Source: Oxalobacteraceae bacterium (GTDB lineage Bacteria > Pseudomonadota > Gammaproteobacteria > Burkholderiales > Burkholderiaceae_D). Taken from it: a DNA stretch of 64,000 nucleotides. This document shows positions 37,548-45,148 of this stretch, piece by piece (the first letter of the stretch is position 1; each line of letters opens with the position of its first letter). The notes beneath the pieces were generated by a model. That model was not told where the DNA came from. It did no database searches and worked only from the letters and a program-made list of their open reading frames with translations. A program made the translations under genes and the position numbers. The stretch lies in assembly GCA_027490725.1 (NCBI GenBank), contig JAIXXN010000040.1, positions 84,457 to 148,456 on the forward strand. Direction: 5' to 3'.

Positions 37548-39632
37548 ATGCAAACCATTACCCCCCGTGGGCCGACCACTCTGGCCAGCCGGCTAGGCTG
37601 GGCTGCCCTCGCCCTGTGCGGCGCCACAGCCTTAGGCGTGGTCGCACTGAAACGCGGCGAATCCATCAGCGCCATCTGGATCGTCATCGCGGCGGTCTGC
37701 GTGTACCTGATCGCCTACCGTTTCTATAGCCTGTACATTGCCGACAAAGTGCTGGGCCTCGACAGCCGCCGCCTGACCCCGGCACAACGTCTGAACGACG
37801 GTCTGGATCACGTGCCGACCAATAAATACGTGCTGTTCGGCCACCACTTTGCCGCCATCGCCGGCGCTGGTCCGCTGGTTGGCCCGGTACTGGCTGCGCA
37901 GATGGGCTACTTGCCCGGTATGCTGTGGATTCTGGCCGGCGTGGTCTTTGCCGGCGCGGTGCAGGATTTCATCGTGCTGTTCATTTCCACCCGCCGCGAT
38001 GGCCGCTCGCTGGGCGACCTGATCAAATCCGAACTGGGCCAGATTCCCGGCATGATCGCCCTGCTGGGCACCTTCATGATCATGGTCATCATTCTTGCCG
38101 TGCTGGCGCTGATCGTGGTGAAAGCCCTGGCCGGTTCGCCATGGGGTAGTTTCACCGTGATGGCCACCATCCCGATCGCGCTGTTCATGGGTGTCTACAC
38201 CCGCTACATCCGGGTGGGCCGGATCGGCGAAGTCTCCATCATCGGCTTCGTGCTGCTGATCGCCGCCATCTTCGGCGGCCAGCTGGTACAGGAAAATGCC
38301 GCGCTGGCACCGATGTTCACCTTCACCGGTACCGAGCTGACCTGGATGCTGATCGGCTACGGCTTCGTCGCCTCCGTGCTGCCCGTGTGGCTGCTGCTGG
38401 CGCCACGCGACTACCTGTCGACCTTCCTGAAAATCGGCACCATCGTCGGTCTGGCGGTCGGCATCATCGTCGTCGCGCCTTACCTGAAAATGCCGGCCAT
38501 CACCAAGTTCATCGACGGCAGCGGTCCGGTCTGGGCAGGTTCACTGTTCCCCTTCCTGTTCATCACCATCGCCTGCGGCGCCGTGTCCGGCTTCCATGCG
38601 CTGATCTCGTCCGGCACCACGCCGAAAATGATCGAGAACGAAACCCATGCCCGCTTCATCGGCTACGGCGCGATGCTGATGGAATCGTTCGTCGCCATCA
38701 TGGCACTGGTGGCTGCCTCGACCATCGAACCGGGCGTGTACTTCGCCATGAACAGCCCGGCCGCACTGATCGGCACCAGCGCCGAAAGCGCCGCTGCGGC
38801 GATTTCCCAGTGGGGCTTCTACGTCACCCCGGAAATGCTGACCCAGACCGCCAAAGATGTGGGTGAACATTCGATTATCTCGCGCGCCGGCGGTGCGCCG
38901 ACGCTGGCCGTCGGCATGGCCCACATCCTCTCCAGCGTGGTGGGCGGCAAGGCGCTGATGGCCTTCTGGTACCACTTCGCGATTCTGTTCGAAGCACTGT
39001 TCATTCTGACGGCGGTCGATGCCGGCACTCGTGCAGGGCGCTTCATGCTGCAGGACTTGCTGGGCGCCTTCGTACCGGCCATGAAGCAGACCGACAATGT
39101 GTTCGCCAACCTGACCGCAACCGGCCTGTGCGTGGCAGCCTGGGGTTACTTCCTGTATCAGGGCGTGGTTGATCCGCTGGGTGGCATCAACACCCTGTGG
39201 CCACTGTTCGGGATTGCCAACCAGATGCTGGCCGCGATTGCGCTGATCCTCGGCACCTGCGTGCTGTTCAAGATGAAGCGTGCGCGCTACGCCTGGGTCA
39301 CCATGGTACCGACGGTGTGGCTGCTGATGTGCACCCTGACGGCGGGCTTCCAGAAAATCTTTGCGGCCAATCCGAAAATCGGTTTCCTGGCCCACGCCGC
39401 CAAATATCAGGCCGCGCTGGACGAAGGCAAACTGCTGGCACCGGCCAAATCGATGGCGCAGATGCAGCAGGTGATCTTCAACGACTATCTCGACGCCTCG
39501 CTGGCTGGCTTCTTCGTGATCGTGGTGCTGAGCATTCTGGTGTTCGGCATCCGCACCGTACTGGCCGCGCACGCTGCCAGTACACCGACCGCCAAAGAAA
39601 GCCCGATGGTGCTGGCCGGCGGAGCCCAGTAA
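37548..39632 (+). CDS. cstA: Carbon starvation protein CstA, transporter
   Basis: A 694-residue membrane protein with many helices and CstA signatures: FGHHFAAIAGAGPLVGPVLAAQMGYLPG (about residues 98-125), GAVQDFIVLFISTRRDGRSLG, SGFHALISSGTTPKMI and ANLTATGLCVAAWGYFLYQG. E. coli CstA and its paralogue BtsT import pyruvate and, for CstA, peptides. GGAGG lies 6 bases before the ATG at 37548, which decides the start. It is followed by ybdD with TAATG overlap, the conserved cstA-ybdD arrangement, and controlled by the divergent two-component genes, by inference. Confidence 0.95.
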   Translation: MQTITPRGPTTLASRLGWAALALCGATALGVVALKRGESISAIWIVIAAVCVYLIAYRFYSLYIADKVLGLDSRRLTPAQRLNDGLDHVPTNKYVLFGHHFAAIAGAGPLVGPVLAAQMGYLPGMLWILAGVVFAGAVQDFIVLFISTRRDGRSLGDLIKSELGQIPGMIALLGTFMIMVIILAVLALIVVKALAGSPWGSFTVMATIPIALFMGVYTRYIRVGRIGEVSIIGFVLLIAAIFGGQLVQENAALAPMFTFTGTELTWMLIGYGFVASVLPVWLLLAPRDYLSTFLKIGTIVGLAVGIIVVAPYLKMPAITKFIDGSGPVWAGSLFPFLFITIACGAVSGFHALISSGTTPKMIENETHARFIGYGAMLMESFVAIMALVAASTIEPGVYFAMNSPAALIGTSAESAAAAISQWGFYVTPEMLTQTAKDVGEHSIISRAGGAPTLAVGMAHILSSVVGGKALMAFWYHFAILFEALFILTAVDAGTRAGRFMLQDLLGAFVPAMKQTDNVFANLTATGLCVAAWGYFLYQGVVDPLGGINTLWPLFGIANQMLAAIALILGTCVLFKMKRARYAWVTMVPTVWLLMCTLTAGFQKIFAANPKIGFLAHAAKYQAALDEGKLLAPAKSMAQMQQVIFNDYLDASLAGFFVIVVLSILVFGIRTVLAAHAASTPTAKESPMVLAGGAQ

Positions 39633-39832
39633 TGCTCGGCGACATCGCCCAGGCAGGACGCTATCTCGGACAGAGCATCCGTCTGATGATGGGCCTGCCT
39701 GAATACGACACCTACGTCAGTCACCGCGAAGCCACCCATCCCGGCGAACCGATGATGACGTATGAAGAGTTCTTCCGCGAACGTCAGGAAGCCCGCTACG
39801 GCGGCGCCGGCAAACGCGGTGGCTGCTGCTGA
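39632..39832 (+). CDS. ybdD: YbdD/YjiX family small protein
   Basis: A 66-residue protein, MLGDIAQAGRYLGQSIRLMM followed by GLPEYDTYVSHREATHPGEP and a C-terminal YEEFFRERQEARYGG, ending in GCC. It belongs to the DUF466 family always encoded after cstA/btsT; its function is not well known, possibly assisting the transporter. The start overlaps the cstA stop by one base. Confidence 0.93.
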   Translation: MLGDIAQAGRYLGQSIRLMMGLPEYDTYVSHREATHPGEPMMTYEEFFRERQEARYGGAGKRGGCC

Positions 39833-39853
39833 AGCGCCCGCGGTAAATCAGAA

Positions 39854-39880
39854 AGCCTGCCAGCGTGCAGGCTTTTTTTT
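39854..39880 (+). terminator. Terminator of cstA-ybdD
   Basis: AGCCTGC and GCAGGCT arms followed by eight T residues. Confidence 0.92.
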
Positions 39881-39957
39881 CGTTATCCGGGAACCCGGGA
39901 CTCAGGTCAGCGGTCTTATCTTCTGGCGTGGCACTGGCCGCCGCGCGGAGGATGCTG

Positions 39958-40824
39958 ATGCCCCCTGCCTTTTCCTATCCGCAGGCGTTTGCCCGCAATC
40001 TCGGCTGGGTCACGCCTGCCGAGCAGGCGCTGTTGCGCGCCAAGCGGGTTGCCATTGCAGGCATGGGCGGCGTTGGTGGTGGCCATCTGCTGACGCTGAC
40101 ACGGCTCGGCATCGGCGCGTTTCACCTTGCCGATTTCGATCATTTCGATCTGGCCAATTTCAACCGCCAGGCGGGCGCCACCATGAGCACCCTGGAGCAG
40201 CCCAAGGTCGCGGTGCTGGCCGCGCTGGCGCGCAATATCAATCCGGAACTGCAACTGGAATTGTTTGATAACGGTGTTCACCACGCCAATCTGCCTGCGT
40301 TTCTGGACGGCGTAGATCTCTACGTGGACGGGCTGGATTTTTTCGCCTTTGGCGCCAGACAGGCGGTGTTCGCTGCCTGCGCCGCACGCGGCATCCCGGC
40401 GATCACTGCCGCGCCGCTGGGCATGGGCACAGCGCTGCTGAACTTTCTACCCGGCGCCATGAGTTTCGATGACTATTTTGGCTGGGGCGACCTGCCGGAC
40501 ACGGAAAAGGCCTTGCGCTTTCTGGTCGGGCTGGCGCCAGCCGGTCTGCACGGCAGCTATCTGGTCGATCCGGCCAGTATCGATCTGGCAGCGCAACGCG
40601 GCCCCTCGACCATCATGGCCTGCGAACTGTGTGCCGGCGCGGCCGCCACCGAAGCGCTCAAAATTCTGCTGCAACGTGGCACGGTTGCTGCGGCCCCCTA
40701 TGCCTACCAGTTCGATGCCTACCGTAACCGGCTGGTACGCACCTGGCGTCCCGGCGGCTACCGCAATCCTTTACAACAACTGGCGATGTGGCTGATCCGG
40801 CGCCGCCGCGGAGCAAAGTCATGA
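39958..40824 (+). CDS. ThiF/E1-like adenylyltransferase
   Basis: A 288-residue protein with a nucleotide-binding Rossmann loop VAIAGMGGVGGGHLLTLTRLG (about residues 31-51), DFDHFDLANFNRQ (about 59-71) containing the Arg and Asp of the E1 adenylation site, and MACELCAGAAATEALKIL near the end. ThiF/MoeB/E1 proteins activate a carboxylate by adenylation. GGAGG lies 7 bases before the ATG at 39958. Its stop overlaps the nitroreductase start (ATGA). In many proteobacteria ThiF and nitroreductase domains are found fused; here they are separate adjacent genes. The substrate is unknown. Confidence 0.85.
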   Translation: MPPAFSYPQAFARNLGWVTPAEQALLRAKRVAIAGMGGVGGGHLLTLTRLGIGAFHLADFDHFDLANFNRQAGATMSTLEQPKVAVLAALARNINPELQLELFDNGVHHANLPAFLDGVDLYVDGLDFFAFGARQAVFAACAARGIPAITAAPLGMGTALLNFLPGAMSFDDYFGWGDLPDTEKALRFLVGLAPAGLHGSYLVDPASIDLAAQRGPSTIMACELCAGAAATEALKILLQRGTVAAAPYAYQFDAYRNRLVRTWRPGGYRNPLQQLAMWLIRRRRGAKS

Positions 40825-41921
40825 GTCAGCCAGCGGGCGCGCTCGATACCACGCTGGAACAGATCCTCGATCTGGCGCGCTGGGCACCCAGCGGCGACAA
40901 CACCCAGCCGTGGCGCTTTGAAATTCTCGGTCCGCGCCGTCTGACCGTACATGGAAACGACACGCGCAATCACTGTGTCTACGATCTGGATGGTCATCCC
41001 AGCCAGATATCGCTGGGCGCCTTGCTGGAAACCATGACGATTGCCGCCACCCGCTTCCGTCTGCAGGCCCACGCCAGCCGCCACCCGGAAGCGCCGGAAC
41101 AGCATCCACGTTTCAGCATCGATCTGCTAGCAGCGCCCCGTCAGGCCGTCGATCCGCTGGCAGACATGATCCAGCGACGCAGCGTGCAGCGGCGCCCGCT
41201 GAGCCGCCGCCCGCTCAGCGAACCCGAACGGACCGCGCTGGCAGCGGCACTGCCGCAAGGTTATCAGGTGCACTGGCTGGAACGACGCGCCCGCCGTCAG
41301 GCTGCGTGGCTGATGTTCGACAATGCCCGGCTACGCCTGACCATGCCGGAAGCGTGGCAAGTGCACCGCAGCGTGATCGAATGGGGCCGCCGTTACAGCG
41401 TCGACCGGATCCCGGCACAGGCGCTCGGTGTCGACCCGGCCACGGCGCAGCTGATGCACTGGGTGATGCAGCGCTGGCAGCGGGTGGAATTTTTCAATCG
41501 CTGGCTGGCCGGCACGCTGATGCCGCGCTTGCAGATGGACTTACTGCCGGGACTGGCCTGTGCCGCCCATTTTGTTCTGTATGCTGCCCGCCGCCCCCAG
41601 CGTATCGACGACTTCATCGAAGCCGGTCGTGCCATGCAGCGCTTCTGGCTAACGGCCACTGCGCTGGGGCTGCAATTGCAACCGGAACTGACACCACTAA
41701 TCTTTGCCCGCTATGTGCACGATGGCCGGGTGTTCTCCGCCACACCCGGCATGCAGAAGCAGGCGGCGGCATTGTCACGCCGCGGCGCCAGTCTGGTCGG
41801 CGCCAGCGTCTGGGAACAGGCCGTCTTTATGGGCAGGCTCGGTGCAGGCCCCGCGCCGACGGCCCGTTCACTGCGGCTGCCACTGCACAGTCTGTTGATA
41901 GCGCCCCCGGGGAGGCACTGA
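40821..41921 (+). CDS. Nitroreductase-fold flavoprotein
   Basis: A 366-residue protein. The start LEQILDLARWAPSGDNTQPWRFEI resembles the FMN-binding region of nitroreductases, and GHPSQISLGALLETMTIAA and SRRPLSEPER fit the same fold. It is longer than ordinary nitroreductases, with helical insertions in the middle. It overlaps ThiF upstream and the acyltransferase downstream by a few bases, so all three are made together. It may oxidise or reduce a product activated by the ThiF protein. The reaction is not known. Confidence 0.78.
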   Translation: MSQPAGALDTTLEQILDLARWAPSGDNTQPWRFEILGPRRLTVHGNDTRNHCVYDLDGHPSQISLGALLETMTIAATRFRLQAHASRHPEAPEQHPRFSIDLLAAPRQAVDPLADMIQRRSVQRRPLSRRPLSEPERTALAAALPQGYQVHWLERRARRQAAWLMFDNARLRLTMPEAWQVHRSVIEWGRRYSVDRIPAQALGVDPATAQLMHWVMQRWQRVEFFNRWLAGTLMPRLQMDLLPGLACAAHFVLYAARRPQRIDDFIEAGRAMQRFWLTATALGLQLQPELTPLIFARYVHDGRVFSATPGMQKQAAALSRRGASLVGASVWEQAVFMGRLGAGPAPTARSLRLPLHSLLIAPPGRH

Positions 41922-42598
41922 TGCGCACCATCAAAGGCGCCCAGATCGCCCTGTTTCTCGCCCTGCTCCTGCTGATCGTGCTGATGGCACTGTTCACCAC
42001 CTCGGTGCTACTGGGCTCCCTGGCGCTGGGGGATTTTCGCGGCGTGCTACTGCTGATCGCGGCGATCGTGCTGATTTACCTGTACGCCATGCTGGTGTAT
42101 CGCATCGTGCTGTCTCTGCTGCCCTTGCGCGAAGGCGTGGTGACCGAGCACACGCCGGCAGAAACCATCGCCAACCTCAATATTCTGTTCTACCTGATGC
42201 TGTTCAACTCGTTGATCCGAAGCCACTTTATCCCGGTGCCGCTGTTGCGCCTGATCTATCTGGCGCTGGGTGCTAAGCTAGGCAGCAATACCTACTGCGC
42301 CGGCGTGATGCTCGATCCGCCCCTGACCCGGATAGGCAGCGATACCATTGTCGGCCACGATGCCGTCATCTTCGCCCATGTGATCGAGGGAAACCGGCTG
42401 GAACTATGGGGTGTCAGCATCGGCAGCCATGTCACCATCGGCGCCACCGCCATCATCATGGCAGGTGTCACGATCGGCGATCGCGCCATCATCTCGGCAG
42501 GCGCGGTAGTCACCAAAGGGAGCCAGATCGGCGCTGACGAAGTCTGGGGCGGCATCCCCGCACGGCGTCTGAAAACGCTGGCCGAAAAACCCTGCTGA
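41921..42598 (+). CDS. Membrane-anchored hexapeptide acyltransferase
   Basis: A 225-residue protein: two membrane helices in the first 65 residues, then a left-handed beta-helix region with hexapeptide repeats (IGSDTIVGHDAVIF, IGSHVTIGATAIIMAGVTIGDRAIISAGAVVTKGSQIG) ending at GGIPARRLK, the typical end of sugar or amino-acid O-acetyltransferases. GGGGAGG lies 6 bases before ATG. It overlaps the nitroreductase stop by one base (TGATG), completing a three-gene unit. The acceptor is unknown. Confidence 0.82.
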   Translation: MRTIKGAQIALFLALLLLIVLMALFTTSVLLGSLALGDFRGVLLLIAAIVLIYLYAMLVYRIVLSLLPLREGVVTEHTPAETIANLNILFYLMLFNSLIRSHFIPVPLLRLIYLALGAKLGSNTYCAGVMLDPPLTRIGSDTIVGHDAVIFAHVIEGNRLELWGVSIGSHVTIGATAIIMAGVTIGDRAIISAGAVVTKGSQIGADEVWGGIPARRLKTLAEKPC

Positions 42599-42682
42599 AA
42601 ACTGTCGGGACTTTTGACAGTCAGCCCCCTCTTGCACTCCCGCTGCATGCTAAGCGCCTGATTTCACAAGCACTCCTGCGCT

Positions 42683-42698
42683 TGGCAAGGCTCTTGCT
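42683..42698 (+). promoter_or_regulatory. Sigma-54 promoter of the PEP-CTERM gene
   Basis: TGGCAAGGCTCTTGCT has GG and GC dinucleotides exactly 10 bases apart, a close match to the RpoN -24/-12 consensus (TGGCAC-N5-TTGCA). It lies 52 bases before the ATG at 42750. RpoN with the PrsK/PrsR pair is known to control PEP-CTERM genes in Zoogloea-like bacteria. Confidence 0.7.
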
Positions 42699-42749
42699 CT
42701 ATAGCCGCTACGACCCCGACTTCCGGGTTCTCACCGATCAGGAGTGTTT

Positions 42750-43682
42750 ATGAAACAGCTCACCTTAGCCCTCGGCAGTGCACTGCTGGCCACCAGCATG
42801 GCCGCACATGCCGGCCCTACTATAGGACTCGACCCCACCGGCAGCGGAACTTACACCACCTATGCCGATCTGTGGACCAACGTCACCGATACGGCCCTCG
42901 TCACCGGCTTCACTCCCGGACTGACCGTCGGTCCCGGCGGCGCAGCTCCTTACCTGACCGAACTGCGTTCGCAAATGGTCATCGGCACTATGACGAACAG
43001 CAATATTCCGGCACTGGTGACGCCTGCCGGCCTGAACACCACCTTTGAAATCAGTAAGGTGGTGCGTTTCGAAGAGCTGGTCGACAGCCAGACTCCCACA
43101 ACGGCACACTTCACCACGCCGGCCTCGCAATCGGCCGCCATGGATGTCGACCCGCTGCGTGCCGGCGTGCAGAATCTCGCCATCTTCTTCGACCGAATCG
43201 ACGTGGGCGGCCCCAGCAAAGCCGTCCCCGGCAACGGCATCAACACAGTGCGCTGCTATGGTGAAGGGGTGACGTCAGCCGGTTGCGGAGGCGCCGGCGA
43301 CCCTGACGGAGACGGCATCATGATCCTGTCCGGCCATCTGGTATTCCACGATGCCAGCTTTACCGCAGCCGGCCCGGTCGGCACGGGCTCCTTCGATTCG
43401 CGCTTCATGATTGACTATGTCGATCCCGCCTATCTCGACATCGTTACCGGCACCATCTTCAATGACAAACTCACCGGCACCACCAACGTGCCATCGTTCT
43501 TCACGCCCACCAGCATGTGGGATGGTGCGACGCCCACCACCGTGCCCTTCCTGAAAGTGGATTCCTCGCAGAGCTTTGCCACCGTACCGGAGCCGGCGAC
43601 GCTGGCACTGATCGGTCTGGGCTTTGCCGGAATCGCGCTGGGAAATCGCCGTCGCACTGTCCCGACGGCGCTGGCAGCGTAA
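42750..43682 (+). CDS. PEP-CTERM sorting-domain protein
   Basis: A 310-residue exported protein: signal peptide MKQLTLALGSALLATSMAAHA, a Gly/Thr-rich beta body (TYADLWTNVTDTALV, AIFFDRIDVGGPSKAVPGNG), two Cys residues, and VPEPATLALIGLGFAGIALG plus RRR at the C-terminus. The VPEP motif, helix and Arg cluster form the exosortase signal. AGGAG lies 5 bases before the ATG. Expression is probably sigma-54 dependent. Flocculation or biofilm matrix roles are known for some relatives, not shown here. Confidence 0.9.
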   Translation: MKQLTLALGSALLATSMAAHAGPTIGLDPTGSGTYTTYADLWTNVTDTALVTGFTPGLTVGPGGAAPYLTELRSQMVIGTMTNSNIPALVTPAGLNTTFEISKVVRFEELVDSQTPTTAHFTTPASQSAAMDVDPLRAGVQNLAIFFDRIDVGGPSKAVPGNGINTVRCYGEGVTSAGCGGAGDPDGDGIMILSGHLVFHDASFTAAGPVGTGSFDSRFMIDYVDPAYLDIVTGTIFNDKLTGTTNVPSFFTPTSMWDGATPTTVPFLKVDSSQSFATVPEPATLALIGLGFAGIALGNRRRTVPTALAA

Positions 43683-43690
43683 CAGCAGGC

Positions 43691-43720
43691 GGCCCCGCGC
43701 GGCGCTGGCGGGGCCTTGTT
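43691..43720 (+). terminator. Terminator of the PEP-CTERM gene
   Basis: GGCCCCGC and GCGGGGCC arms followed by TTGTT, 9 bases after the stop. Confidence 0.75.
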
Positions 43721-43749
43721 CACATGGACACTGTGCCAGAGTCACTGCC

Positions 43750-44961
43750 TCAGCCGGCGCGTGCGCCCACTCTTTGCAATACCGCCAGCAAGCGCTGCGC
43801 CGCGTCATAGCGCTGGAACACGCTGGCCATGTTCTGCGCTGCTGCACGGATGCCCGGATGGACCAGCATCTGCAACACCGTGGCACGCAGCACAGCCGCC
43901 TCCAGCCGGTCCGAGCGCAGCCGCCGTCCGGCCCCTACCGCCAGCACGCCCTGCATATTCAGATACTGGTCCAGATTGCCGGCAATGCCTAACACCGGTA
44001 CACCAGCAGCGAGTGCCTGCTGCGTGCTGGGACTACCACCATTACAGATCACCAGTCCGGCTCTTTGCGCAGCCTGTTCGCCGGGCAGATAGCGGGCCAC
44101 GTAGGCATTCTCGGGCACGGCATCGGGGATGGGCTGCCCGGCAGTCGCCACCATCACACGTAAGGGCAAGTGCCCGAGTGCCTGCAAAATCAGGGGCAGC
44201 AACTGGGCTTGTCCGGAACTGCCCAGCGTGACATACACCAGCGGCAAATCCACCGGCAAGCCATGCCACCAGGGCGGCAATGCCATGTCTGGCGACCAGG
44301 TCAGCGGCCCCAGGTAGGCGTCGTGAGCGGGCAGATGCGGGGCCGCGAACATTTCCGCCACGTCCGGATAGAGCACCTGATCCGCGTCGACGTACAGGCT
44401 GCGTAAATCATACGGTAGCGTGGGCTGCCCAAAGCCGCGGCGTAAGCGGTTCAGCGGCACGCTATGCAGTGCAAACGCCAGCGGCCGTAAGATGCGGAAG
44501 ATGGGATCGGCCAGCGCGATCGGCAATAGCCGCGCCAGAGCAAGCGCAGGCACCGTGTAATGCTGCGCGACGAAGGGGCTCCAGTACGCATTGATCAGCC
44601 CGATGTATGGCACCCGCAACAGGCGCGCACTGACTGCCAGCGAGAGCCGGAAGTCGCCAATCACGGCATCCGGCGCCACGCGTTCGAGCAGGCGCCGGTC
44701 ATCCTGCACGTAGCGCTGCAAGGTCGCCACATCGTAGACCGGCTTGCCAGCCGCCAGAGCGGCCAGAAAGCGCGCGCTGGAGATACTCGCCAGCGGCCAG
44801 TACTGCATGGGGCCATCAGGCACGAACTCGGCGTAAGCTGGTGCACAGGCAAAGTGACAATCATAGTGCTGGGGCGATAGCATGCGCGACAGCGCCAGCG
44901 GTCGCCCCACATGCGCGAGCGTGACCGCTTCTGCCACAAACAGTATTTTTTTCCGCACCAT
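43750..44961 (-). CDS. GT1-family (UGT/MGT-like) glycosyltransferase
   Basis: A 403-residue enzyme with a GT-B fold. The N-terminus ILFVAEAVTLAHVGRPLALSRMLS and the C-terminal donor-binding loop, NGGSPSTQQALAAGVPVLG followed by NLDQ, are close to the macrolide/flavonoid glycosyltransferase family, with Asn in place of the usual His of HGG. It probably transfers a sugar from a nucleotide donor to a small hydrophobic acceptor. It is transcribed alone, divergent from the hybrid kinase gene. Acceptor unknown. Confidence 0.82.
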   Translation of the reverse strand: MVRKKILFVAEAVTLAHVGRPLALSRMLSPQHYDCHFACAPAYAEFVPDGPMQYWPLASISSARFLAALAAGKPVYDVATLQRYVQDDRRLLERVAPDAVIGDFRLSLAVSARLLRVPYIGLINAYWSPFVAQHYTVPALALARLLPIALADPIFRILRPLAFALHSVPLNRLRRGFGQPTLPYDLRSLYVDADQVLYPDVAEMFAAPHLPAHDAYLGPLTWSPDMALPPWWHGLPVDLPLVYVTLGSSGQAQLLPLILQALGHLPLRVMVATAGQPIPDAVPENAYVARYLPGEQAAQRAGLVICNGGSPSTQQALAAGVPVLGIAGNLDQYLNMQGVLAVGAGRRLRSDRLEAAVLRATVLQMLVHPGIRAAAQNMASVFQRYDAAQRLLAVLQRVGARAG

Positions 44962-45148
44962 GTGCCCAGCATGCAGTGCACTCCTGCCCCGTCTTTGAGA
45001 TGGCTCAATAGTGTGGGAATTCGACCCAGATCAAGACCATCGTCCTGCAAAGCTTGTATTTTTCCCTACTGGAAATCGAAAGCCTGATCAGCTCGTTCAG
45101 CTTGCTGCGCCGACGTCTGGCGCCCACCTCTTGCTTAAAGCTCGCCCA

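Noticed and set aside
39958..41921. TOMM (thiazole/oxazole) biosynthesis cluster
   Set aside because: ThiF and nitroreductase parts fit, but there is no YcaO cyclodehydratase and no precursor ORF.
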